Shown here piece by piece: positions 44,977 to 53,430 of a stretch of DNA of 64,000 nucleotides; positions within the stretch are counted from its first letter, which is position 1, and every line of letters begins with the position of its first letter. The DNA comes from Pseudomonas fluorescens (lineage in GTDB: Bacteria > Pseudomonadota > Gammaproteobacteria > Pseudomonadales > Pseudomonadaceae). The notes beneath the pieces are model-generated. The model was not told the DNA's origin and did no database searches. It saw nothing but the letters and a program-made list of their open reading frames with translations. Made by a program: the position numbers and the translations under genes. Location of the stretch: NCBI RefSeq assembly GCF_018614655.1, contig NZ_JAGGOG010000013.1:186001-250000 (forward strand), written 5' to 3'.

Positions 44977-47900
44977 GACGTCTCCCCGCCGCGTGCAGTT
45001 TTGGATACAGAGTTGAGCCCGCTGAGCAGCCCGTGCAAACCTTGCAACGGCACGGGCAGCCAGGTTGGGCGATTTTCCGCTTCGTAGGCGACTTCGTACG
45101 CGGCTTTCTCCAGGCTGAACAATGTCAGCGCGGCGTCCTGGCCTTTGGCGTCCTGCCAGTCGTGAGCCAGTGTAGCCGTGGCCTTATGGTAGGCCTGGAT
45201 AAATGCCTGCCGCGTTTCATTCAGGTAACGATCGGCCACCCGCTGCCGTGCCGCATTGGCTTCGGGCGAGTGATCCACCCCTTGCACATTCAGGGCCATG
45301 GCGGCGGCGTAATCAAACGACCGTAGCACGCCACTCACATCCTTGTACGGGCTGTGTTTGCCGCGCCGCTCATGCAGCGGTCGCGCGGGCTCGCCTTCAA
45401 AGTCGATCAGGTAGGCGTCGCCCTTGACCACCAGCACCTGGCCCAGGTGCAAGTCGCCATGCACGCGAATCCGCAAGCCACCGACCGTCGCCTTGGCCAG
45501 CGCCTGGACGTGGCTGGCGATGTTTTTTTTCTGGCCCAGCAACGCACTGAGCAGCGCCTGATCGGCTGGGTTTAACTGGCTCTGATGGTGCTTGAGCAAT
45601 TGCAACGCACGGTCGATTTGCGCGCCTACTTGCTTGGCCCACGCCTGGCTGTCCTTGAGGGACGTGACCTCGGGTTTGAAGTCTTTGTTGGCGGTTGGCA
45701 CCGCCAGCACCTGGTGCATTTCCCCCAGGCGCTGGCCGAGCAAACCGGCGAAGTCCGCCAGCTCGCCAAGGGCGTTGTAGTGTTGTTCCTGCTCGGAAAT
45801 TGCCTCGGCCAACTCATCGCGAATCGCCCGCTCCAGGTTGTTCTGGGTCCAACCCCAGGCGTCGCCCTGATTACTCAGGTAACCCTGGGCAATCATCAGC
45901 AAGCTGTCCTGGCCTTCGGCATTGCGACGAATCACAGAGCCCAACAGCGGCGAGATATGTTCGTAGCCGGCTTCCGTCAGATAAGCCCCCATCTCCAGCT
46001 CCGGGTGCACACCGGCGCTGACTTTACGGATCAGCTTGAGCACCAGGCTGGCGCCCACCACCACGGAACTGTTGGACTGCTCGGCGGCCAGGTAGCGCAC
46101 GTCCGACTCGTCAGTGAGTTCCAGTTGAGCCAGTTGTGGCGTCGATTCGAAGCGAATGTCGCCGTCAGTGGAATGCAGTACGGTAGCGGCTTGCAGGCCC
46201 TGGATCACCGCGCGGATGTAGGTGTCGAGGCTGAAGGCGTCGGTCACCAGGCCGACCTGGCGCACCCGGCGTACACGGGCCAGCGCCAGTTGTTGCGGCA
46301 AGGCGCTGGTGTACTGGTCTTCGGCCAGGAAGCCGAACGGCAGTTGATAGCGGCTGACCTGCCCGCCGGTGGTGACTTCTATCTCGCTGAGCAACACCGG
46401 GTGCTGCGGATCACCAAAGCGCACACCGTAGGCGATGTGTACGTTGTCGATAGCCGAGTCCTTGTTGGCAAACCAGCGGCGCTTGGGCAGCCAGGCCGGC
46501 AGTGAGGTCTGCTCCAGGGTGGTGCGACATGGCGCTTCGAGCAACTCCTCCATGCGTTTTTTCAGCACCAGGGTGGTGAAGTCCGGAATGCTTTGCGCCG
46601 GCTCCACGTGCCAGCTCGGCATCTGGTTTTCTGCCGCTAATACAAACCAGTAGAAGCCGTACGGCGCCAAGGTCAGCAGGAACGTCAGTTGGCCTATGGG
46701 TGGGAAGGCATTACCGCCGAGCATTTCCACCGGGACCATGCCGGCAAACGCCGAGAGGTCCAGTTCCGCTGCCTGGGAGCTGCGCGAAACGTTGGACACG
46801 CAGAGGATGATTTCCTGTTTGCCGTCATCGCCTGTGTATTCACGGGTATAGGCCAGAATTCTGCGGTTGGTCGGTGAAAGCATTTTCAGGCTGCCACGAC
46901 CGAATGCTTTGGACTGCTTGCGGATCGCCAGCATCCGGCGGGTCCAGTTCAGTAACGAGTGCGGGTCCTGGGCCTGGGTTTCGACGTTGACTGATTGATA
47001 GCCATAGAGCGGGTCCATGATCGGCGGCAGCACCAGGCTCGCCGGGTCGGCACGGGAGAAGCCGCCGTTGCGGTCGATGGACCATTGCATGGGCGTACGT
47101 ACACCGTCGCGGTCGCCAAGGTAGATGTTGTCACCCATGCCGATTTCATCGCCGTAATACAGGGTCGGTGTGCCCGGCATCGACAGCAGCAGGCTGTTGA
47201 GCAGTTCGACACGGCGGCGGTCGCGCTCCATCAGCGGTGCGAGTCGGCGGCGAATACCCAGGTTGATCCGCGCGCGGCGGTCGGCGGCGTAGTAATTCCA
47301 CAGGTAGTCGCGTTCTTTGTCGGTGACCATTTCCAGGGTCAGCTCATCGTGGTTGCGCAGGAAGATCGCCCATTGGCAATTGGCGGGGATCTCCGGCGTC
47401 TGGCGCAGGATATCGGTGATCGGGAAGCGATCTTCCTGGGCCAGCGCCATATACATGCGTGGCATCAGCGGGAAGTGAAAAGCCATGTGGCATTCATCGC
47501 CGTCATCGCCCTTCTTGTCACCGAAATACAGTTGCGTGTCCTCCGGCCATTGATTGGCTTCGGCCAGGAGCATGCGGTCCGGGTAGTTGGCGTCGATTTC
47601 GGCGCGGATCTGCTTGAGGACATCGTGGGTTTCCGGCAGGTTTTCGTTGTTAGTGCCGTCACGCTCGATCAGGTAGGGAATGGCGTCCAGGCGCAGGCCG
47701 TCGATGCCCATGTCCAGCCAGTAACGCATCACCGACAGCACGGCTTTCATGACCTGCGGGTTGTCGAAGTTCAGGTCTGGCTGGTGGGAATAGAAACGGT
47801 GCCAGAAGTACTGGCCGGCGACCGGGTCCCAGGTCCAGTTGGACTTTTCAGTGTCGAGAAAGATGATGCGGGTGCCGTCGTATTTCTGGTCGTCATCGGA

Positions 47901-48320
47901 CCAGACGTAGAAATCCCGAGCCTTGGAGCCTGGCTTGGCTTTACGCGCGCGCTGGAACCACGGGTGCTGGTCGGAGGTGTGGTTGATGACCAGCTCGGTG
48001 ATGACCCGCAGCCCGCGTTTATGGGCCTCGGCGATAAAACGCTTGGCGTCGGCCATGGTTCCGTAGTCGCTGTGCACACCCCGGTATTCGGCGATGTCAT
48101 AGCCATCATCGCGGCGTGGCGAAGGGTAGAACGGCAGCACCCAGATGGTGTTCACACCCAGTTCGGCGATGTAGTCGAGTTTGGCGATCAGCCCGGGAAA
48201 ATCACCGATACCGTCGTTATTGGAGTCGAAATAGGATTTGACGTGAACCTGATAAATCACCGCGTCCTTGTACCAGAGCGGGTCTTTGATAAAGGTGGCA
48301 GCCTTGGGTTTCTTCGCCAT
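44973..48320 (-). CDS. treS: Trehalose synthase fused to maltokinase
   Basis: A bifunctional protein of 1115 residues. Residues about 1-560 are a GH13 trehalose synthase that interconverts trehalose and maltose: [19 protein letters not shown] (23-41), nucleophile Asp212 in [15 protein letters not shown], Glu254 in [11 protein letters not shown]. Residues about 590-1115 are a maltokinase (Pep2-like): [11 protein letters not shown], then HGDLHLGQ (954-961) and IDFEGEP (972-978) as the kinase catalytic and metal motifs. The fusion channels maltose directly to maltose-1-phosphate, the GlgE donor. The start at 48320 ([20 protein letters not shown]) follows the glgE stop by 165 bases that contain a REP element. 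Confidence 0.95.
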   Translation of the reverse strand: MAKKPKAATFIKDPLWYKDAVIYQVHVKSYFDSNNDGIGDFPGLIAKLDYIAELGVNTIWVLPFYPSPRRDDGYDIAEYRGVHSDYGTMADAKRFIAEAHKRGLRVITELVINHTSDQHPWFQRARKAKPGSKARDFYVWSDDDQKYDGTRIIFLDTEKSNWTWDPVAGQYFWHRFYSHQPDLNFDNPQVMKAVLSVMRYWLDMGIDGLRLDAIPYLIERDGTNNENLPETHDVLKQIRAEIDANYPDRMLLAEANQWPEDTQLYFGDKKGDDGDECHMAFHFPLMPRMYMALAQEDRFPITDILRQTPEIPANCQWAIFLRNHDELTLEMVTDKERDYLWNYYAADRRARINLGIRRRLAPLMERDRRRVELLNSLLLSMPGTPTLYYGDEIGMGDNIYLGDRDGVRTPMQWSIDRNGGFSRADPASLVLPPIMDPLYGYQSVNVETQAQDPHSLLNWTRRMLAIRKQSKAFGRGSLKMLSPTNRRILAYTREYTGDDGKQEIILCVSNVSRSSQAAELDLSAFAGMVPVEMLGGNAFPPIGQLTFLLTLAPYGFYWFVLAAENQMPSWHVEPAQSIPDFTTLVLKKRMEELLEAPCRTTLEQTSLPAWLPKRRWFANKDSAIDNVHIAYGVRFGDPQHPVLLSEIEVTTGGQVSRYQLPFGFLAEDQYTSALPQQLALARVRRVRQVGLVTDAFSLDTYIRAVIQGLQAATVLHSTDGDIRFESTPQLAQLELTDESDVRYLAAEQSNSSVVVGASLVLKLIRKVSAGVHPELEMGAYLTEAGYEHISPLLGSVIRRNAEGQDSLLMIAQGYLSNQGDAWGWTQNNLERAIRDELAEAISEQEQHYNALGELADFAGLLGQRLGEMHQVLAVPTANKDFKPEVTSLKDSQAWAKQVGAQIDRALQLLKHHQSQLNPADQALLSALLGQKKNIASHVQALAKATVGGLRIRVHGDLHLGQVLVVKGDAYLIDFEGEPARPLHERRGKHSPYKDVSGVLRSFDYAAAMALNVQGVDHSPEANAARQRVADRYLNETRQAFIQAYHKATATLAHDWQDAKGQDAALTLFSLEKAAYEVAYEAENRPTWLPVPLQGLHGLLSGLNSVSKTARGGETS

Positions 48321-48367
48321 TGGAAACTCCTGGAAAATTCAAAAAATCTGCCTGAATAACCACAATC

Positions 48368-48460
48368 AATGTGGGAGCTGGCTTGCCTGCGAATGCGGTG
48401 TATCAGCCACTGAATGAGGTGACTGGCACACCGCATTCGCGAGCAAGGTCGCCCACATTT
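48368..48460. repeat. REP-type inverted repeat between glgE and treS
   Basis: AATGTGGGAGCTGGCTTGCC (from 48368) pairs with an imperfect inverted copy ending ...GGTCGCCCACATTT at 48460, about 33 bases per arm. It belongs to the GTGGGAGC subtype of Pseudomonas REP elements and lies within the glgE-treS intergenic spacer, where it may set differential expression. Confidence 0.75.
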
Positions 48461-48485
48461 GATCTCTAATGTTTTAGAGATCGGT

Positions 48486-50504
48486 TCAGGAAACGGTGAT
48501 CCGCCAAATCCCGAACGGCTGGTGCCATGGCTCGATCCGCATCCACTGGGTCTTGCCGTACCAGGTCCAGCGGTGGCCGTTCATCAGGTCCTCGCCCTGG
48601 GCCTGGGCGTCGTCCGGCAGCCCCATCTCCCACAGCGGCAATTCAAAGTAGGCTTCCTGGGCGTTGAACGGGTCGAGGCTGACGGCCACCAGAATGAAAT
48701 TGCTGCCATCTTCGCTGCGCTTGCCGAAATACAGGATGTTGTCGTTCCAGACGTTGTAGAGCTTCAAACCCAGGTGACTGTGCAGCGCCGGGTTCTGCCG
48801 GCGGATCCGGTTGAGCTGGGCGATCTCGGCAATGATGTTGCCGGGCGCACTGAAGTCCCGCGGGCGGATCTCGTACTTCTCCGAGTCCAGGTATTCTTCC
48901 TTCCCAGGAATCGCGGCGGCCTCGCACAGTTCGAAGCCCGAATACATGCCCCACAGCCCTGACCCCATGGTGGCCAGTGCGGCACGAATCAGAAAGCCCG
49001 GGCGGCCGGACTCATGGAGAAACCCGGGGTGGATGTCTGGCGTATTGACGAAAAAGTGGGGGCGGAAGCATTCGCGCCATGGTGACTCGTTCAGTTGCGT
49101 CAGGTATTCGGTTAGCTCGGCCTTGGTGTTGCGCCAGGTGAAATAGGTGTAGCTCTGGGAATAACCGACCTTGCCCAGGCGCGCCATCATGGCCGGGGTG
49201 GTAAACGCCTCCGCGAGGAAAATCACCTCCGGGTATTTGGCCCGCACGTCACTGATCAGCCATTGCCAGAACGGCAGCGGCTTGGTGTGGGGATTGTCGA
49301 CACGAAACGTCTTGACGCCCTCCTGGACCCAGCCCACCACGATGTCCCGCAGTTCGGTCCACAGGCTTGGAATGGCGTCGGCAGCGTAGAAGTCGACGTT
49401 GACGATGTCCTGGTATTTCTTGGGTGGGTTCTCGGCGTATTTGATGCTGCCATCGGGGCGCCAGTTGAACCAGCCGGGGTGCTGCACAAGCCAGGGGTGG
49501 TCCTGGGAGCACTGGATGGCGAAGTCCAGGGCTATTTCCAGTCCGTGATCAGCGGCGGCCTGCACCAAACGCCGGAAGTCTTCGCGGGTACCCAGTTGCG
49601 AATGAATAGCCTCGTGACCGCCCTCCTCGCTGCCAATCGCGTAAGGGCTGCCCGGATCATCGGGCCCGGCCGTCAGGGCGTTGTTCTTGCCCTTGCGATG
49701 GCGGCGGCCGATGGGGTGGATCGGCGGGAAGTACAGCACGTCGAAGCCCATGTCATGGATCATCGACAAGCGTGAATGCACGTCATTGAAGGTGCCGTGG
49801 CGGGCCGGATCGTCAGTGATCGAGCGGGGAAACAGCTCATACCAACTGGCAAATTGCGCGGCCTGGCGCTCCACATCAATCGGGTACACCGGGCTGATGC
49901 TCAAATAGGGGCGATGATCAGCCTCGGCCATCAAGCGTGCACTCTCTTCGTGCAAAAACATCGCCACCTGTTCGGTTTCCAGCAAGCCAGAAAGCTGGTG
50001 GTGCAGTTGCATCAACCGGTCGCGCAGTTCATTTTCACTGCGCTCGGCGGCCTGTAGCACTTGGTTGCGACCTTCCTGCAGCTCCAGGCTGACCGGGACG
50101 CCGGCCTCATGCTTCTTGCTCAGTTCGTAGCAAAAGCTGGCGAAGTGATCGATCCAGGCCTCGATACAGTATTGATGAGGGCCTTGGGTGCTGACGGTAA
50201 ATATGCCCTGCCAACCATTGTTGCCGACGTCGGTCATGGCCACGCGGTGCCAGCCCTCTTCGCGTAACGAGCGCCAACGCAACAGCACCGCGAGCTTGTC
50301 GTGACCGTCAGCAAATACTTTGCTGGTCACGTTGATGCGCTGCCCCTCCACGGCCTTGACGGCAAACTCACCGCCGTCGATCACCGGGGTGGTGTTTTCA
50401 ATGGCAATCCTGGGCAGCAACAGGGCCTGAGACAGTGGTAACAAAAGCGTTGAATCGTTTTGCGTCGGTGATGGTGATGTCTGGTTCGGTAATTCAGCAG
50501 TCAT
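48486..50504 (-). CDS. glgE: Alpha-1,4-glucan:maltose-1-phosphate maltosyltransferase
   Basis: A GH13_3 enzyme of 672 residues that extends alpha-1,4-glucan with maltosyl units from maltose-1-phosphate. An N-terminal domain (about 30-130, RIAIENTTPVIDGGEFAVKA) and a long helical insert precede the barrel. Characteristic: YFPPIHPIGRRHRKGKNN (258-275), nucleophile Asp403 in FRVDNPHTKPLPFW, and acid/base Glu432 in VIFLAEAFT. ATG 50504 (MTAELPNQTSPSP) was chosen over an upstream Met because GGGGGA lies 9 bases before it. It heads the minus-strand run; a possible AlgU-type promoter lies at 50558-50584. Confidence 0.95.
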   Translation of the reverse strand: MTAELPNQTSPSPTQNDSTLLLPLSQALLLPRIAIENTTPVIDGGEFAVKAVEGQRINVTSKVFADGHDKLAVLLRWRSLREEGWHRVAMTDVGNNGWQGIFTVSTQGPHQYCIEAWIDHFASFCYELSKKHEAGVPVSLELQEGRNQVLQAAERSENELRDRLMQLHHQLSGLLETEQVAMFLHEESARLMAEADHRPYLSISPVYPIDVERQAAQFASWYELFPRSITDDPARHGTFNDVHSRLSMIHDMGFDVLYFPPIHPIGRRHRKGKNNALTAGPDDPGSPYAIGSEEGGHEAIHSQLGTREDFRRLVQAAADHGLEIALDFAIQCSQDHPWLVQHPGWFNWRPDGSIKYAENPPKKYQDIVNVDFYAADAIPSLWTELRDIVVGWVQEGVKTFRVDNPHTKPLPFWQWLISDVRAKYPEVIFLAEAFTTPAMMARLGKVGYSQSYTYFTWRNTKAELTEYLTQLNESPWRECFRPHFFVNTPDIHPGFLHESGRPGFLIRAALATMGSGLWGMYSGFELCEAAAIPGKEEYLDSEKYEIRPRDFSAPGNIIAEIAQLNRIRRQNPALHSHLGLKLYNVWNDNILYFGKRSEDGSNFILVAVSLDPFNAQEAYFELPLWEMGLPDDAQAQGEDLMNGHRWTWYGKTQWMRIEPWHQPFGIWRITVS

Positions 50505-50557
50505 CGAGCATGTCCCCCTACGCCCCATGGACGCTCTTGTGCTTGATCCCCAAAGGC

Positions 50558-50584
50558 TCATCCTGAAGCGAACCCTTTAAGTTC
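50558..50584 (-). promoter_or_regulatory. Possible AlgU (sigma-22) promoter of glgE
   Basis: On the minus strand, GAACTT (50584-50579) is a perfect extracytoplasmic-stress-sigma -35. After 16 bases comes GATGA (50562-50558), a partial match to the TCTGA -10. It sits about 54 bases before the glgE start. Osmotic-stress control of trehalose and glucan genes by AlgU is known in pseudomonads, which makes the match interesting but not proven. Confidence 0.4.
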
Positions 50585-50696
50585 CGAGCCTGATGCCGGA
50601 TGAAAAGTTCAGGTGGATATGCCTCCGTCGGGCGGGGAATCAAATCTCCCCGGCGGTTGTCCACCGATACAGCAAAGCACAAAGGAGGCCACACCG

Positions 50697-50855
50697 ATGA
50701 ATATCCCTATTCCGGCTGAAACACCTGATCCGAACATTGATAAGCCGACATTGCCGCCGACCGAGCCGGAACCGATTCCGGAGCAGGAGCCGCCTGGCAC
50801 TACGCCGCCTGCGAAGGAGGATCCACCGACGACGATGCCGCCGGTGATCGCCTGA
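50697..50855 (+). CDS. Small proline-rich protein (52 aa)
   Basis: A 52-residue protein, MNIPIPAETPDPNIDKPTLP to the end PPVIA, about one-third proline with Thr, Glu and Pro-Glu repeats and no hydrophobic core. AAAGGAGG, 9 bases before ATG 50697, is among the best RBSs in the window, so it is very probably translated; an upstream in-frame Met (50613) lacks one. It ends 6 bases before the convergent mgtC-family stop. It is likely intrinsically disordered. No family recognised. Confidence 0.72.
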   Translation: MNIPIPAETPDPNIDKPTLPPTEPEPIPEQEPPGTTPPAKEDPPTTMPPVIA

Positions 50856-50861
50856 ACCGGA

Positions 50862-51356
50862 CTAGTCCTTTTCCAGCATCCGCACAATCCTGGGCATCAC
50901 ACTGAACACCGCCAATGCCAGCAACGTACTGAGCACTGCCGTCGATTCCCGGCCCACCCCCGCTGCGACCCCAATGGCGGCGGTCATCCAGAGCCCGGCG
51001 GCGGTGGTCAGCCCTTTGACGTGTTGGCCTTCTTCGTCTTCCTTGCCCTTGAGGATCGTGCCGGCGCCCAGAAAGCCGATGCCCGCGATCACGCCTTGCA
51101 GCACCCGGCTCATGGCGTCGGCCTGAGAGCCGGACATTTGTGGCACCAGCACAAACAATGCTGCGCCCATGGCCACCAACATGTGGGTACGCACGCCCGC
51201 CGCCTTGCCTTTTTGTTCACGCTCAAACCCAAGGATACCGCCGAGGATCGCAGCGATCAGCAGGCGCACGGTGATTTGCGTCAATTGCCGGGCATCACCA
51301 ATGTCGGCGAATTCCGCTTGCAGGGTTTGCCAGACTTCATGCCACCAGGCGTCCAT
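50862..51356 (-). CDS. mgtC: MgtC/SapB family membrane protein
   Basis: A 164-residue protein with about four or five membrane segments: VRLLIAAILGGILGFEREQK (31-50) and AAGVRTHMLVAMGAALFVLV are the conserved MgtC_SapB core, with IAGIGFLGAGTILKG following. It lacks the C-terminal ACT-like cytoplasmic domain of Salmonella MgtC and ends soon after the last helix (RIVRMLEKD), so it is a short-form member. MgtC proteins inhibit the F1Fo ATP synthase or assist survival under low magnesium; that role for the short form is an inference. Convergent with the Pro-rich gene. Confidence 0.85.
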   Translation of the reverse strand: MDAWWHEVWQTLQAEFADIGDARQLTQITVRLLIAAILGGILGFEREQKGKAAGVRTHMLVAMGAALFVLVPQMSGSQADAMSRVLQGVIAGIGFLGAGTILKGKEDEEGQHVKGLTTAAGLWMTAAIGVAAGVGRESTAVLSTLLALAVFSVMPRIVRMLEKD

Positions 51357-51476
51357 GGGCGTGTCCTTTTCATGAGGCGATAACCGATGGACAACGGCGA
51401 CCGCCAGTCAGTTGCCCAGAACCATTCACTCGGTGTCAAACCCTAACGTTCAGCACTGATAGAAAAGGAGAGCCCC

Positions 51477-51716
51477 ATGCCCGTACGTATCGAAAACCAG
51501 ACCTGCTACTTCTTGGTCGACGAGCGCGGTGAAGAGAAAAGCCTCGCAGCCGCGGATGTCACGGTGATTACCGACAGCGAAAAATCCATGTCTGCCGTCG
51601 AACTGGATGGTCGGCGTATCTACATCACCGAAGCAGAGGCCGACGCCTTGACCGTCGCAGGTGCCAGGGACGGTCGTAAGCATTTGAAGGCCACTGACGC
51701 TGATTCGGTGATTTGA
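51477..51716 (+). CDS. DUF3203 family protein
   Basis: A 79-residue protein (MPVRIENQTCYFLVDERGEE...) matching the DUF3203 family, small proteins largely restricted to Pseudomonas. The predicted fold is alternating strands with one helix (TEAEADALTVAGARDGRKHL); soluble, acidic. AAAAGGAGAG lies 6-12 bases before ATG 51477. A strong terminator at 51799-51830 ends the transcript. Function unknown. Confidence 0.85.
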   Translation: MPVRIENQTCYFLVDERGEEKSLAAADVTVITDSEKSMSAVELDGRRIYITEAEADALTVAGARDGRKHLKATDADSVI

Positions 51717-51730
51717 TTGATCTGTGTCAG
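51717..51730. promoter_or_regulatory. Weak Anr/Fnr-like site upstream of ccoG
   Basis: TTGATCTGTGTCAG resembles the Anr box TTGAT-N4-ATCAA with a perfect left half and a 3-of-5 right half. It lies about 180 bases upstream of the CcoG-type gene but before the DUF3203 terminator, so a role is doubtful. Confidence 0.2.
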
Positions 51731-51798
51731 AACACCGTAGAGTTGCCTGATACGGCCATAAGCCCCAGGGCCAACCGAGTGCAGCAGATTGTCGCAGG

Positions 51799-51830
51799 AG
51801 CGGATCAACAGCCCATCTGATCCGCTTTTT
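51799..51830 (+). terminator. Intrinsic terminator of the DUF3203 gene
   Basis: AGCGGATCA (51799-51807) pairs perfectly with TGATCCGCT (51818-51826) around a 10-base loop. Five T follow (51826-51830). It separates DUF3203 from the ccoG-type gene. Confidence 0.85.
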
Positions 51831-51911
51831 ATCGCAATACCTGAGTCTGTAATGAAAACAGATCGCCGGGCATAGTTCATCCGCCTGATGGAGGCTGATG
51901 AGCGAAAGACC

Positions 51912-53321
51912 ATGAGCGAGAGAATCCCCGTCCGATTAGTTGAAACATTCGAGCCTGCTCAACAGAAGAAGGCCAAATCCAGCGACAACCTGATCCACAC
52001 CCGCAGTTTCACCGGCTTGTACCGCACCTTGCGCCTCAGCGGCGCGGGCTTTCTGTTCCTGGCGTTTTTCGGCACCGTGTGGCTGAACTGGGGCGAACGG
52101 CAGGCGGTGTTATGGGACCTGGCCGAGAGCAAATTCCACATCTTCGGTGCAACCTTCTGGCCTCAGGATTTTATCCTGCTGTCGGCGTTGTTGATCATCT
52201 GTGCCTTTGGCCTGTTTGCGATCACCGTGTTGGCCGGACGGGTCTGGTGCGGCTACACCTGCCCGCAAAGCTCATTCACCTGGTTGTTCATGTGGTGTGA
52301 AAAGGTTACCGAGGGCGAGCGCAACCAGCGCATCAAGCTACAGGCCGCGCCTTGGGGGCTGAACAAGCTGATCAGGCGTTCGGCCAAGCACGCGATGTGG
52401 CTGGCGATCAGCGTCCTGACGGGGTTGACCTTTGTCGGCTATTTCACCCCTATCCGCCCCTTGGCCGAGGAACTGCTGAGCTGGCAAATGGGTGGTGTCA
52501 GCCTGTTCTGGGTGCTGTTTTTCACCGCTGCCACTTACCTCAACGCCGGGTGGCTGCGCGAAGCGGTGTGCATGCATATGTGCCCGTACGCACGGTTCCA
52601 GAGTGTGATGTTCGACAAGGACACCCTGACTATTTCCTACGATGTGGCCCGCGGCGAACACCGTGGTCCGCGTAAGCGTGACGTGAAGCCGGCTGAGGTT
52701 GGCCTGGGCGATTGCATCGACTGCCAGCTTTGCGTACAGGTCTGCCCTACCGGTATCGACATCCGTGACGGTTTGCAGATGGAGTGCATTGGCTGCGCCG
52801 CCTGTATCGATGCCTGCGATTCGATTATGGACAAAATGGGTTACACCCCTGGCCTGGTGAGTTACACCTCTGAACATCAACTGCAAGGCGGCAAGACGCA
52901 CCTGCTCAGGCCACGGCTGATCGGCTACAGTGCCGTGCTGTTGGTAATGATCGGCGCGCTGGTGGTGGCGTTGGTGGAGCGGCCGATGGTGTCGCTGGAC
53001 GTGACCAAGGACCGTGGGATGTTTCGTGAGAATAGTAAAGGCTTGATCGAGAACATCTACAGTCTCAAGGTCATCAACAAAACCCAGCAGCGTCAGGATT
53101 ATCGCCTGGAACTGGTGGACGGTGATGGCTTCCAGTTGCAAGGCAAGACCGAAATCAACCTGGCGCCCGGGGAGATTACTGATGTGCCGGTGTCGGTGGC
53201 AATGACAGCGGATAAGCCGGGCAGCAGCTCCCAGACCATCAGCTTCAAGGTGTCGGATGTCGATGAACCAGGCATTTACAGTGTGGCGGATAGCCGGTTT
53301 GTGGCGCCGTTGAATCGCTGA
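51912..53321 (+). CDS. ccoG: Cytochrome c oxidase accessory protein CcoG (FixG/RdxA family)
   Basis: A 469-residue membrane ferredoxin-like protein. N-terminal membrane segments (GAGFLFLAFFGTVWLNWG; LLSALLIICAFGLFAITVLA) precede VWCGYTCPQSSFTWLF. Two 4Fe-4S clusters are encoded by CIDCQLCVQVCP and CIGCAACIDACD, with a C-terminal Ig-like FixG domain (about 350-469). CcoG reduces and delivers copper for cbb3 oxidase assembly. No ccoNOQP or ccoHIS genes are adjacent, so this is a stand-alone copy. ATG 51912 (MSERIPVRLVETF) is preferred; ATG 51888 adds 8 residues. Neither has an ideal RBS. Confidence 0.92.
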   Translation: MSERIPVRLVETFEPAQQKKAKSSDNLIHTRSFTGLYRTLRLSGAGFLFLAFFGTVWLNWGERQAVLWDLAESKFHIFGATFWPQDFILLSALLIICAFGLFAITVLAGRVWCGYTCPQSSFTWLFMWCEKVTEGERNQRIKLQAAPWGLNKLIRRSAKHAMWLAISVLTGLTFVGYFTPIRPLAEELLSWQMGGVSLFWVLFFTAATYLNAGWLREAVCMHMCPYARFQSVMFDKDTLTISYDVARGEHRGPRKRDVKPAEVGLGDCIDCQLCVQVCPTGIDIRDGLQMECIGCAACIDACDSIMDKMGYTPGLVSYTSEHQLQGGKTHLLRPRLIGYSAVLLVMIGALVVALVERPMVSLDVTKDRGMFRENSKGLIENIYSLKVINKTQQRQDYRLELVDGDGFQLQGKTEINLAPGEITDVPVSVAMTADKPGSSSQTISFKVSDVDEPGIYSVADSRFVAPLNR

Positions 53322-53352
53322 TAAATGCAATATCAGAAACACAGGAGATCAA

Positions 53353-53387
53353 ATGTGGAAGCGAGCGAACCCGATCCCACATTTTGG
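53353..53387. repeat. Partial REP-like sequence
   Basis: AAATGTGGAAGCGAGCGAAC is followed by a complementary CCCACATTT end, with little spacer. It looks like a shortened GTGGGAGC-type REP between ccoG and the MocR-type gene. It may serve as the ccoG terminator. Confidence 0.45.
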
Positions 53388-53430
53388 TCTGTGTTCAATC
53401 AGTAAAATCTGTTTAAAGCACTGAGTCCCG

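Noticed and set aside
46995..48359. 454-codon open frame opposite treS
   Set aside because: Same type of codon-position artefact; no protein family features, and the minus strand encodes a complete TreS domain.
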